Shown one piece after another: positions 1 through 61,012 of a stretch of DNA of 64,000 nucleotides (position 1 is the first letter of the stretch; every line of letters starts with the position of its first letter). The notes below the pieces were generated by a model, which had not been told where the DNA came from, did not search any database, and was given only the letters and a program-made list of their open reading frames with translations. Source of the stretch: Anopheles merus (taxonomy: Eukaryota > Arthropoda > Insecta > Diptera > Culicidae); NCBI RefSeq assembly GCF_017562075.2, contig NC_054084.1, forward strand, positions 34,028,633-34,092,632, given 5' to 3'. A program made the position numbers and the translations under genes.

Positions 1-170
1 GCTTATTATATTACATTCAAATGTTCCCCTCTCGTTGCTGTTGTTGTGGTTGCAAACGGGTTTAATCCAGAGCACCCGAATCGATCGAACGCGAAAAGTC
101 AACTATCGGGATGAAAGCGAAAAGAAACTCTGTAGAATTTAAGATTTAATTATTATACGTTTTTTAGTGG

Positions 171-196
171 ATGGGGGGGGGGCGGTAGGGGGGGGG
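171..196 (+). repeat. G-rich tract
   Basis: Two runs of about 10 G separated by CGGTA, followed by AG. It could fold as a quadruplex if each run is split. Confidence 0.6.
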
Positions 197-521
197 AGTA
201 CAGAAACAGCAACATCAGGGACAGTCGTGTGTTAACATAACTCACGCACACTCAGGTCCACTCGTAGCGGACGAGAAGATCAACGATTGGCAAGATTTGG
301 CTGGGAAAGGGAATATAAAAAAAAAACAGCAGTGACCAGTTAGCAGATAAATTAGCGGATATTTTCGGTTTTATAGCTTTTGTATGTACCGACCAAACAA
401 GTAAAAAGCAGAAGGAGAGGAGAGGAGCAAGAAATATGCGTTGCAATAGGGGCACAAACACGGTAGGACAACAGATAACCGCATGGATACGATTAGCATA
501 TAGGTGTCCTTCAACTCTCTC

Positions 522-524
<3 letters not shown>

Positions 525-577
<53 letters not shown>
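525..577. repeat. (CT)n microsatellite
   Basis: About 26 uninterrupted CT units. Confidence 0.95.
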
Positions 578-579
<2 letters not shown>

Positions 580-3500
580 CGTGGCCAAACGATCCCACCA
601 TTCGCAGGCACAATCGTATCGCACCGGCCACCCTGCGTTCCACGATCAAGTAGAGTAGCATGATTGCAGATCGCAGGGTTGTCTTTATTTTTAGTTGATT
701 GTAGAGCAGGTGGAGATGGATGGCGATTCCCGAGTTGAATACTTTTCCTAATTATTATCGCATTGATCTCCTGCTCTCGAACGGCGGATGTATGTATGTA
801 TGCATCGGTTCGGGATGATCTTGAATGTTTTCCCAAATGCCCCTCACTTTCCCCGCTCTGTTTCTATTTTCGGCCCAGTCAACGAACGTCATTTCCCGGT
901 AGATTAGGAGTGGTTCGATTTAAAAGTGTATAACAACCAAAAGCAAGTGAGAAACAGGTACCGGTATCGCTAAAACGAAACCTTTTGCCTAGCACTACTA
1001 GTGTGAGAGTGAGAAAAACAAACCACCCCATGATGATGATGATGATGGTCCCAGGCCGTAAACGAGCCCGTAGGTTGAGCCCTGACCTAGACGCGGGAAA
1101 CTGTCACGAAACTGAAGCAATTTATTTTTATATTAGAAAACGTGTGTGTGCGTGTGTGTGTACGTGTGACGAAATGTAATGTAACGAAGACGAAGCGATA
1201 GCGTCCTGACAGGACAAGGATGGATACGAGGCAAGTAAGAAGAAGGGTAGAGATTTCTATGTTGAAGGCTGTACTAAAACACACAACACAACCCTTGAGT
1301 GTGTATCTCGGGGTGTGTGTGTGCGTTAGAAGTTGGATGTGATTCCAGGGGCTAGAAGCTAATAATGTTTCCTGCAAAGAGCCAAACCCAAGTAGAATGA
1401 TGATGACGACACCAAAAAAAAAAAAAAAGAAAACCCCATATTACGATGTGTCAAAATGTGCAATATAATAAGAACTGCAAGCAAATCGAATCGAAACAGA
1501 ACTTCCCCCGGGTTTGTTTTTGAGACGGAAGAACGAGTAGTAGCGTCGCCTATATAACGACTGTGGAAACGGTAACAACACGAGCCCGTAGGTGCAGTAT
1601 AGATAGTATACACCAAAATAATAGTAAAGAAAGGAGTAATCCAGCAAAGAAAACAACCAGCAGCAGTAGCAGCAGCAGCAGATGAAAATCCCTCAACACC
1701 AACTCCCTTTCCCCCTGTGTGTTGCTAGTGGAGAGTTTGGGCGAATCCGAACCGACCAGCTAAAATAGAACCGACCGCGAGCGAAACAATCGCATACAGA
1801 ATATATATTACGAAAACCAGAACAAACAAACAAAAATATTATATTTACCAACTACATAAGTAGCAGAAAAGAAAACAAAAGAAAAACAACCGGAAACAAC
1901 CTACACATACACAAAGCGCAATATCCTATAAAATTTAACAAATAAAGCCAATGCAGACGAAAGAAACAAAAAAAAAAAACAAAAAAACGGTATCAATATT
2001 CAAACACATACTTTGCGAAACAATTTAGCTTGAAAAACAAACGAAATCACACACATAAAAAAAGATACAAAATCATAATCGAACAAGATAGGAACGATCC
2101 TCAAAGAAAAGAAAAAAACAGACAGCCAAATCTGCACATTTGTTCAAGGAAGAAAACAAAACCACAAAAAACGCGACAGTGTATGTATAACTCTCTATCT
2201 CCCTTCTCTCGGAACAGTTTTGGGGTTGTGTTTGCGAAATAAAAAAAAACAACATATATATAAATATAGTACGTAAGTCGAAGAAGCTGCAGAGGAGGAG
2301 AGGTCACCTATAAGTTATCCCTTAGAGCTCCTGGATGAGAAGTGAAAACCTAAACAAGAAAAGAAAAGAATAAAACGATGGCTTAGTAGAAGAGGAAACT
2401 ATAGTGCATGTTAAGCATTAAGCGAAGAAGAAAAAAGGAAAGAAAAGAAAACAACAACATTCTCGAATGCAACAAAAGCATGTATTTGTATAAAAAGAGA
2501 AGAAGCGAGAACCAGCGACAGAAGAAAGGAAGGAAATATATAGTTCTTGTATTGTATCTTTGCAAAGTTAAATTGGGTTTTTCTTTCTATTAAAAACAAA
2601 ATCGTCCGAACAGCAACAAAAGTTGTTTTGTTTGTTTTTGTTTTTATATTGTGAAAAATTCTGTTTTTACATACTTTTTTTTTTATTTAGGACTTTCTTT
2701 TATTTTCACTTTTCTCACATTCCACTAATATCCCGCCTAATCCAATCCGTCTCTTCCTGCTGCAAACTCTGGTGTGTAGTTTTGTTGTTTTGCATATTCT
2801 TATGTGTGAGTTTCTTTTTACTTTTCCCTTTCTTTCCTTTATTCCACTTTTTTGTTTGTTGTTTACTATTTACAGTTTGTTTTGTGTTAACAAACACTAA
2901 CTTTCGCGGGTTTTGTTTTTATGTGTTCTTTCTTTCTTTGCGTTCCTTTCTTTCGCTTTTGCTTTACAACATTTAATACGCTCAAAATTCGCTAAGAAGT
3001 CTCTTCTACTAAACCTCAATTTCCCCGCCGAAAACAAAACTGGCAAGTGTGCTGTATGTGTGTGTTTTATGTGTGTTTTGTGGTTCGTTTTTTTTTGCTT
3101 ATAACGGGAGGGGAAGGATTAGTGTTTATATTTACGAAACACGAACGCAGTACGAACTACACACAATAATAAAGAAAAAAAAACATAAAACAAAAATCAA
3201 AAAGCATTTTTGGGGCAGCAGCAAATAACACATGGAAAAATTGACCAAAAACAAAAAACACAAAACAAAAAAGACGATACAAGAAGGGAACGGGCAAACG
3301 GGGTTTGCATTGAAAAAGCAGAAAAGAAAAAGACGAAAATGTAGAGACAAATGAAAAGACGTAAAAGGGAAAAATCCCGCATTTTATCGCTCGGATTGCT
3401 AACTTTAGTAACAAATTAAATATCTTTCCCTTCGTCTAACGTGTATATGGTCTGCCCTTCCTTGGGATTTACAAACACACACACACACACAAACAAACAT

Positions 3501-4002
3501 ACATTCCCAAAAAAGAGGGGAGGGGGGGGGGGTGATAAAGGATTCCCCAGATTTCGTTGCTCATGAAATTGTTATCTACAGGTAGCACGCACACACACAC
3601 ACATACACCTCCTTTCCTTCGATCTACGCTCGATCTCGATCATTTTCTGGTGATCATAGGGAAAATGATAAACCATATCTCACACATTGGCAGTTTGTGC
3701 ATGTGTCATGTGTGATACGATTGATGATTTTCCACTAAACTCTACAGTTAATCTAAATATATATGTGTGTGTGTGTGAGAGTGTTTTTGTTCGTTTTTCT
3801 TATTAAACTTTTCCCATTTTGTTTTACTTACACAAACAATAATACACATCTTGCAGCTTGCGGCGCTGGCTCGTTTTGTTTCTAACACACTAGCTTAGTT
3901 GGCCAAGCCCACTTACGGCTCCTAAGTCAGCTTCCCATTTCCTGGCCATTGGCTGGCTTATGTGTGTATTTTTCTTTAGGAACATTAATCCGTTCAGAGA
4001 GA

Positions 4003-4048
4003 GGGGGGTGGGGGTGGGTGGGTGAGGAAGGGGGGGTGGGGGGGGGGT
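4003..4048 (+). repeat. G-run cluster with one-base loops (G-quadruplex candidate)
   Basis: Runs of 6, 5, 3 and 3 G separated by single T bases, then GAGGAA, then runs of 7 and 10 G separated by one T. Four G-runs with one-nucleotide loops is a very favourable quadruplex layout. It lies about 1 kb downstream of the nub stop, so a long nub 3' UTR would contain the C-rich complement. Confidence 0.8.
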
Positions 4049-4212
4049 GAGTAAAATCCTCATCTACTGCCTGGTGGTGGCGGGGAGGAGGGGGTTCGTA
4101 TATAATGGAAGACACGCACGCAGTGATAAAAGTCAACCTCTCTCCACTCTCCAGTTTGTTTCGTTTTCTCGGCCGACTTTTCTCACTTCTCAAGAGCCTC
4201 TTTCTAGCGACG

Positions 4213-4247
<35 letters not shown>

Positions 4248-5068
4248 GTGCGGTACACATGTATCTCTCCCATATAAAGGTTTGCGTTCACTCGCTACAC
4301 ATCTTCCTCTAAATCCAATCGAAAGGATTTTTCGTCTTTTAACTAGCTTTGTATTCAAGTGTACGAAACGTTCACAAGCTGTCTGTGTCGTAATAAACTA
4401 AAGTTCTTTGGATATCTCTCTGTCTTTCTCTATCTCTCCAAGCTTCTCTGCTACCTGTCTTCAGAGCCTACTAAGGGAAGTAGGCTGTTTAGTGGGAAAA
4501 CCAATTGGAATGTAATCGTTGTAGCTGTTTTCTTATAAGGAACCCAAACAAACCCAACCAGAGAGGAATGGACATTGGAAAAGCAAACAAGGTTGTGTAA
4601 TTTTAGCTTTTTTTTTTGTTTTTAGAAAATTCGTTACGAGTTCTTGGCTTCTTATCTGGTTGATACGATCCTTTATGTACATGACGTATTTGATCTAGGA
4701 GAAAAGAACAGCAATGGTCGTCGAAACGGATGGAACGAACTTGTCCGGACATCCGTATTCGCAAAGCATTGAGTATACTTCACAAGTAGTACACTAACCC
4801 TGGTATACCGTAATACTTGAGAGCTCCCATGTTGAGCACGGCTACACACACACACACACAGCTCGATTTCCCTATTCGTATCTCAAACCCTTATCACCTA
4901 CGTCAGGAGCTACTATTACTACTACTATTACTACCTCAAACTGTGACTATATTAGCGCTAAGAGCATCTTACCACCTAAACAGATACTACACATAATCCT
5001 GCAAATATCGTATATATACTTACTACCCTTCTTTGCTTCTACTTCTCTCTCTCTCTCTCTCTCTCTTC

Positions 5069-5074
5069 TTTATT
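5069..5074 (-). terminator. Candidate nub poly(A) signal
   Basis: AATAAA on the minus strand about 160 nt beyond the nub stop codon, just before a (GA)n-type tract. Other AATAAA hexamers lie further left, near 2,685 for example, so a much longer 3' UTR is equally possible. Confidence 0.35.
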
Positions 5075-5231
5075 ACACCTTCTGTGTTGGGATACTGTTG
5101 ATATGTTGCCCCCCTCCACAGTAGCAGCCGAAATCCTGGTCCCTGCTTCAGTGCAGGTAGCTTTGCGGTGCTCGTTCCACCGGGGAAGGTGGGGATGGCC
5201 AACCAAGCGCTCGCTCGACCACCACCACCGG

Positions 5232-53319
<48,088 letters not shown>

Positions 53320-54352
53320 CGCTATCGGATGGTGCCATTGCGCCTCATTGTTGAGCCATACTTTACCTAGAAAAAACGGGAGAAATTAGGAGGAAGGAAA
53401 ATCAATACCGAGCCGGATTGTTACGTGCCAATCGATAACCTCGAATTCCGGCACCAGCAAGAAAAAGGGGAGAAGCGTCTTGACGGAAACAAACACACAC
53501 ATACACGCTCACAAACACCATTTGATCACTTGCTAAAGGTGACGCCATCATCAGCAGCACTGCCGCCAGTGCTGAAACACGCACGCACGCACATCCCGCT
53601 TGTCGACGCCCGGGAAGGAAACAAACGCACTCGGCACTGTCGTCATTGACGTGATTAAACCAACCGACCGTCCGAAGACGAAGCATACCGTTGGTGTGGT
53701 CTCCTCCTCCCAGCACAGGAAAAGAACATTTTACGCGTTTTTTGTTGTTGTTGTATGGTTCATTTTGCCCTTCGCAAGTGCCAAAACGAAGCGGACGGAG
53801 AAAAGAAAGGCCAACCCGCAACGGCCTTGCGCTGCTACCCCGCTGCAGCTGTTAATTCGCTCCGTTTTTTTCCCGCTGCCTTCTCTACCAGTTCATTAAT
53901 AACGTTCATCTCCCCACCGGCTCAGTTCTGGTGTCTGGTGTTCGTCTGCGGTTTCTTGGTGTGGTTTGCAGGCCGACGCAGATCGATACCGAAACGGCGT
54001 GCTTCGATGGCGTGTTTGTCCTTCAATTCCACGGCGAAGAATCGCACTCGTGCAGGTGATGAGACGTGTAGAAGGAGCCAAAGGAGTAGCGCCTCAGGGA
54101 ATGGATTAAAGGAATCTTGTAGTTGGTGCGGAATGGAGCATTATTGTAGCAACAGAATGCTGCAGAATTAGCTTGTAAAAAGGGTTGGTGTAAATATCCT
54201 GAGAAGGACTTTCATTATTATTAACCTTCCTTTCAAAGTTTTGAACAGATTTTAACGCAAGAGTATTACCTTGGATTACTAACAAAGGATATTCGATTGG
54301 ATCTTGCCACTGTCAATCAATGAATAGTCAAAAAACAATATTTGAATTACTC

Positions 54353-54360
54353 ATTTGCAT
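54353..54360 (-). promoter_or_regulatory. POU octamer site
   Basis: Perfect ATGCAAAT on the minus strand, about 1 kb upstream of the nub long-isoform exon, in an A/T-rich segment. Confidence 0.3.
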
Positions 54361-57300
54361 TCAGTGATGAAATTGAATTGCAAAAATGTCATCGTTTCTT
54401 ATACAAGTGAGATTAAATTAGCCGAGATGCCAAGAAGATTAGGCATTATTTTGAATATCTGGCATGCAAGTAGGTTTATATCATCGCATCAGTAGCTTGT
54501 AGATGTCCTTCTCATGGTATGAAAACACGCATCCAGTGAAGTTCTGCTCGAAAAATCTACCTTAATCATTATTAAAGCCACCGTCTCTGCTTAACCAACG
54601 CCTGGTAGCAATGACATTAAAGCAGCACTTGCACGAATTGGAGCAATGTTCGCTTAAAGATCTCCTTCCCATCCAACGGTGCGAACGTCTTGTGTGAGTG
54701 TTGTGGTGTATTTTCGTCCATTCCTTAATCTTGCGCTCCCTGAGATTCAAAGACACAGAGCATACACAGAGCCGTCCGGTTTCCCTGCCAACGCTCCTTC
54801 GGGGCGGGGAAAACTACGACTACTACGGGGGCTGGTGTTGGCGTGTATCGTGTCGATGGGAAACTATTGCACCTCTCCCTCTCTATCTCTTTCCTTTTCT
54901 CTTTGTTTGCTTCTGTCTCGAGAAGTAGTACGCTACAGAAGCCTCCATAGCTGATGAGTGCTGGGAATATAGAAAAGGATTTCGCGTAGTGCACAGAGCC
55001 GGGTGCTACAGCCAAGCAACCAAGTGTATGTGTGTGTGTGGCTAAGTTTTGCACGAGAAATTGGCACCCCCTCTCCTCAACAAATGAGGAAGAATGCAAG
55101 GTTAGTGCAAGACATCTGATGCTCTGGCTTTTGTGTGTCGTCATCGTTACCGCTCAAGCAGCAGCAGCAGCAGCAGCAGCCGCTCGGGAAGGTTGATGGA
55201 GAGGAACAGCAATCAGAAGTGACACTTGAGTTGCAGCAAACGGTGGATGGCGGTGGATTCCCGGGGACGCACGAGTAAATTAGTCTATCGAGTGAAATTG
55301 ATGAGGTCGTTGACTGGTTTCGAACAGAGTGGGGAATGTCTTTTGCATCCATTATTACTTGTTTCAAGGAGGAAAACTGGCAGGTGTGTTTGAGACGATG
55401 AAAACCATTCCAATGAATTGGTGTAATTGTTTTCCGGCGGAGGGTTTTCCGGGTGATAATGAGCCAGACTGCAATGCATTTGGGTTGGTAGAGGGGCAGT
55501 AGTGAACTTTCTAGACACAATGGGAAATGCATTGTCTGAACAAACTAACGCCAACGACCGTAGCGCCATTATTAGAATGCTCCCTTTTTCTTTAACACAT
55601 CAAAAAAACACACACACTCAAGCAAACAGCTACATAATCAATTTAATTAAAAGTATTTCTTCGCCCCGAGACGCGTATCCTTTTAATGGAAATTGATTTT
55701 TACCTATCGGATCGATCCGGAGCATCGGGAGGGATGAAAGAAGGACACCCAGCGATGTACATGAACGCTTATCAGACGAATGCAGCAGGGAGAGCGAACA
55801 CTCAGCCGTGTTGTGTGCAAGTGTGTGACGGAACAGAAACTTTGCGTGATTACAGAATTTCATTAGTAACGAGGTTGCCCATAAGTATGCCCGTCCACCC
55901 CATCTGCAGACACAATGGCCGTTGGTTCGCTTTTGTTGTTGGTGCGTTATCGCACCCTGTCCAGCTTGTGTGTGTATGTGGTGGGTGTTTACAATGGAAA
56001 TGTAAAGTTTCCTATTTAAACTACACCCACCATACGCTTTGGCACATATGGCCTGGGCCAGTCCACCAGGTTTATGTACCAGGTCCGGTGTACGTCCGCT
56101 CTTCTGCATACACATACACCAGCACCAAAGGACGAAGGCGACGACGACGACAACGACCGTGATAACAATAAAAGTGAACCACGTTCGTCTTGCCAGCTCC
56201 AGCTACACGATGGGCACCTTTCCCCAGGCCGCTCAACCACCTATCCCGGCTGCTGCTGCTGCTGCTGCTGCTGTAGCTCGCTTCTTGTCTCGCGCACACG
56301 CCCTCGGGGCCCTGGGCGGTGTGGTGCTGTCGCCGTTTGCGCTCGTTATTGCTTTTGAAATGGAAAACTGCGTTGTGACATGCGCGCCATCCATTGGTTG
56401 GATCGATAAAACATTACGGTGATGCAGGGTATGGAAGGGTGAGGAGAGAGAGAGAGAGAGCGAGCGAGAGAGATAGTAAATGTGTGTGTGAGTGTGGAGA
56501 GAAAAGGGCATTTTCAAAAGCAACGGCGCACCGCCACGGGAAGAAGGTGGAAAGGCACAAAGCATATTTGAATGTCAGGGCAGCATAAAGCTCGGATCGG
56601 CGAGCGCTGTGCCATGCCGTTGTGCCGTGGGGTTTGTGTCTTTGTCTCTTTTCCCCCCGCATCGAACGAAACCTTTAACCTTTTACCACACTACAAGAGT
56701 GTGTGTGTGTGTGTGAGCTGTATATTTTACATATTTCGATTCGATTAACCATTGGCGCGAAGGGAGAGAAAGAATGAAAAAAGGGTGCGACACGCGCACA
56801 CGCTACGCTACGCGTACCTTTATCTAACAATCCCTCGTGTTCTTTTTTATTATTATTTAAACACATAAAAAAGGGTGTGAAAACCGCGATGCGCCAGGAT
56901 TCGTCCTTTTTTATTGCCGAGCGCGTACGCTATGTAAATCAATGCACATAACCCGGTGGGGAGGGAAAAACTCAACACTCTTCTGGCCCGTTTGTTCTTT
57001 ATTCAAATTTTCATTGCCGATCCTCTCGTGGCATGAGACGTGTCTCTCTTTTTCGCTCTCTCTCTGGCTTTACCTGTGTGTGCTGTAGTGGTGTTAAAAA
57101 AGGCACAAGCGCGTGTGTGTGTGTGTGTCCGTACGGTTGGGAAATCAAAATCGGATTGGTGAAAATTTTCAAGCCAATCACAAAGTGCTCCCGAACCGCC
57201 GTGGCCACAGAGACCAAGAGCGGCAAGCGGACGCCTTTTTATGATAAAATATGAAATTGTATATTCTATGTGCTTACCCGCATCCCCGCACATCCAAACC

Positions 57301-60300
57301 CTCTCCCCCCCCTCCCTGGGACTTTTCCCAACGAATGGAAGGAAAAACATGTGAAAAAATGGGGAGAAGCAGAAAATGCTTAAATGGAAGGCTCCTCCGG
57401 CAGCGTGTGTTAGGCAGGCAGGCACCGTGTGAAAGGGATCCTGCTCTTGCTCCTCCATATATGTGTGTGTGTGTGTGTTTGTATGTGCTTGTGGAAAAGT
57501 TTTTCCATCCCATCCCCCCGTCCAGCCTTATGTTACTTTTTGAAAATGGGGGGCTCCCGAGCGGTATGGATGATTTTTATTATTATTTTATACATTATAT
57601 AAGCCCGCATACATAAAAGAGTAGAAAATGGAAAATTTCATTTGGTCCATTTTTCTTTCCCGTCCTTTCTTACCCCATCTCCCTATTTCTAACAACCTCA
57701 AGTTCAGTGTAGGTTCGCTTTTTTTTTTCTACGCCCCGATTCCTTCAGCAGCGGACGTTCGTTAGTCGTCCTGGCTGCTGGCTGCTTTTCTGCTACGGGT
57801 ACGCTTTTCCGGTTTCCGGTGAAAAATGTAGCATTTTTCCATTCTCCATCCACCATCGGCTGTGTGTGTGTTTGCGATTCGAAACGAGAGACGAGATGCT
57901 ATTTGGCCAGGTCCGGTTGTTTGCTCGGTCCCGTTGTTTAGAACCTTCGCCTCGTTCGTTCGCTTCGCTTCGGCCGGGCCAAGTCATTGCTCATCGAAAT
58001 CGTCGTACGTGGGCGTGGGGAGCTGCTGTTGCTGCTGCTTCTGTTGTGGCGGGGGGGTGGACTTTTCAAACAAAATCAAATCAATCAACGAATGTGTGTG
58101 TGTGTGTGTGTGCGAGTACACCCACGGCCATAGGGGTGCCGCCAGTCAGTCAGCAAGCCGCCCAGGAGGAACAACCTTAGAAACACAGGAACCTACAACG
58201 ACATGCTGGGGCCACCATTGTTTCCGACCGTACACGTTGTATTTGTACAAAATGAAAGTATCAATATTTGATTTTCTAATTTCAATATTTGAACATTTCA
58301 TATTTTATCGAGCAGCGTGTTCTTGGGTGCGCACACAAAAAAAAACATACAAGTACAATGACTTAGGAAAGGCAGAAAAGAAACAAAAAATTCCACAACA
58401 ATTTTCTGTGCCTTGCATCTTATGTTCTTTAGGTTGCAATAGAATGTGTCCTAAAAGACTGCTCAATCAAATAACGATCGAATGGGTGACACAAGAAGGC
58501 AGGCTGTTGTGAGCAAACGAGAATGCGGGATTTGGCGCAAATAATACGACGACTGTGTCACAGCCCTGCAAAATCCAGTCCGGTAAGAGGGACCTTTTTG
58601 CCTCTTTTTCGAATCGTTGCGCAGTCCCTAACAGCTTCTATATAACTTTGAAATGTCCGTAATTATCTACGGGCTGGTGAGCGTCAAAAATCTTCCCCCA
58701 CCGAACCGATTGCAGCGACCCGAATCTCCGATGCCTCACCCACGTCGCATACGAAAGGGAAAGAATGCAGAGGGATTGGGAAACGTTCAATCCCATCGGT
58801 GTGCGGTACAATCGCATCCTAATCAGAGGACGCGCAGAGGAAACATCTTGCGCCGATTTAAGGGTAACAAAAAAATGCACGTCGAATGACAAAAAATCAA
58901 ACCGTAAAAGAACTCAATTTTTATACCGAAGACCTAAGCGATTGGGTCAGTTGGTTACTGGGGTCGGCACGACAGCACCCGCAATGAAGAAGTCTTGAGC
59001 GGTGGAAGGTTCAATCCGTTGCAGTTCAATCCGCCAAACGAAAAGGAACGTAACCAGCGTGGATAAAAAATAACGGGTGCGATTGCGAAGTCTCTCTGTA
59101 TACCTTTAATTTCTATCCATTTGCTGGTGCGCATTGTGCCAGCCGTGGCTTAAGTTCCTTTTTAGAAGGATCACCGACGCCCGGGTCTCTTTCAATCCGT
59201 TCCAGGGTTTTTTCCATGTTCTAAAAAAACGCCTCAAACGCCGTTGAAACATACAAATCTTTAACATAATATCTTTCTTCGCTCTAAGCTGACATACTGC
59301 ACCACACATACGGTGGCATGAGGCAATGAAGTTCGATGTGTCTTTTTTTCATGAAACGGTTTTGTAAAGCGGTAAACCTAACCGAGATGAAATTCGATTT
59401 CACTTTTCACGGATCGCTCGGTACCCCCGCCCCCACTCCTTCGGTTCCACCACCTTTCGGCCGATTTCATTTTCTTCACAATCGAAAGTGATGTGGCCCT
59501 GGAAGGGGCGAGCAGCCTTTAACCCGTGTCTCAGCCACAGTGCCCGCGCTTACACGCAGTGCAAAAGGATCTTCCTCCCTCGATTCTCCCTTTATTTATT
59601 CTAAAGAAAGGATCCCGTGCCGGGATTGTGCCAAAAACCCTTTATGCTGTTTTGGGCTTTTGGCGGCAAGCAGCGCGACAAAGCCCTGTTCGTCAAGGCG
59701 GCTGAGCACATGCCAAGAACAAGCGAAAGGATGCTCAAAGATCCGGGACCGGGTTACACAACATGCTGCCACAGGCAGCAGGCAGCAAAGAAGGCTTCCC
59801 CGGGACCAACCACGACACATCGCAACCAACCCCTGGGCGTCGAATTGCGCCGAAGCCGAGGAGGACCTGAGCTGTCAAAGCCGCTCGTGCCACAGCGGAA
59901 CACGGGAATGGTTTTGTAATTTATGATCCCCTGCGCGCTTCCCCCAGGTTCACGGTGAATCAGGCAAAGAGGTAAACGGCTAAGGATCGAGGTAAGTTCG
60001 ATCGACCGGGAAAATTGAGCTTCGGTGATCGATAAAAGCAAAGGGATCGCTTCTTCCGCTTAGGACCCTTTCCAAAGAGCATGTAAAATGGTTTCAGGGG
60101 GTTTTCCTGGATACTATTATGGTTTTGTAGTTTATTGAACGCACGCGTGTCTCCTCGGAGCGTAGCACGTGACAAATAACGGCCACGATCGTGTGTGCGC
60201 GCGCAAAATATAAAGGGTTACGCACCGTCGCTAAAGACATGCGGCGGTCGATTAGTGATTCTCCAGTGCTAAGAGGCTACCTCGGGTCTTTCCCGGTTAG

Positions 60301-60973
60301 CTTTAATTGGCTCTCATATCTGGCTTGTAAAGCGAAGGCGCAATGAACTACAGCCACCGCGTTAGTTGTGGTTCGGACCGCCAGATCGGGTAATAATAAA
60401 TTAAATAAATTTATAACTCCGCAAAACCATCCGCGGCGACCCGTCGAACGCCGTGCCAGCTCAGGCAGAACGGACGGTGGCCGGTGCGGTTGCCCAAGAC
60501 GCCCATGTCATAAAGTGACAGGCCCAAAGCGCACGCATTCGCTTTGTACAAACGGCCTCTTTATAAACTTCGCCACCAACCGCTCCGGCACCGTCTGCTT
60601 AGTCATTGGCAGTGTGTTTTGAAGCTAATTTTTGGCAAACCGCTTAGCTTATCGCATAGTGAAAGCTTGTGTTTTATTTTTCGACAGCCGTCAGAGCTTG
60701 ATAGCGAATGTGACTCGGCTGGCCCAACCGGCAACAAGCACCGCGTTGAGCTTTTTCTTCTCGAGTCTTCATCTTGGAGTCATCTTTTGCGAGGGAATAA
60801 TTGAACTCATAAAAGTGGAAACTCTTTGCTAGGCACGGGCAATCATATTTTCGATAAAGCACGATACAGCGCGCGGTTAGGAAGAAGTTTTGGGCTCGAT
60901 CCGAAACCGATTGCTCGAAATAAATTAGCCAGTTTGCTGCGTGCCACTGCCAATAAAAGAAAAACCTCCTCTC

Positions 60974-60975
<2 letters not shown>

Positions 60976-61011
<36 letters not shown>
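60976..61011. repeat. (CT)n microsatellite
   Basis: About 18 CT units in the non-coding right flank. Confidence 0.95.

Positions 61012-61012
<1 letters not shown>

Larger units (their letters stand above)
1..5030. other. Non-coding left flank, UTR-like
   Basis: No convincing coding exon on either strand. Positions 1-2,600 are A-rich on the plus strand, with several AATAAA/ATTAAA hexamers (1,941, 2,236, 2,369) and CAG/CAA-type runs, like a long insect 3' UTR read left to right. From 2,620 to 3,140 the bias flips to T-rich, as expected for the A-rich sense strand of a nub 3' UTR; it flips again at 3,170-3,410. Convergent 3' UTRs meeting near 2,600 are possible but not proven. Confidence 0.4.
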
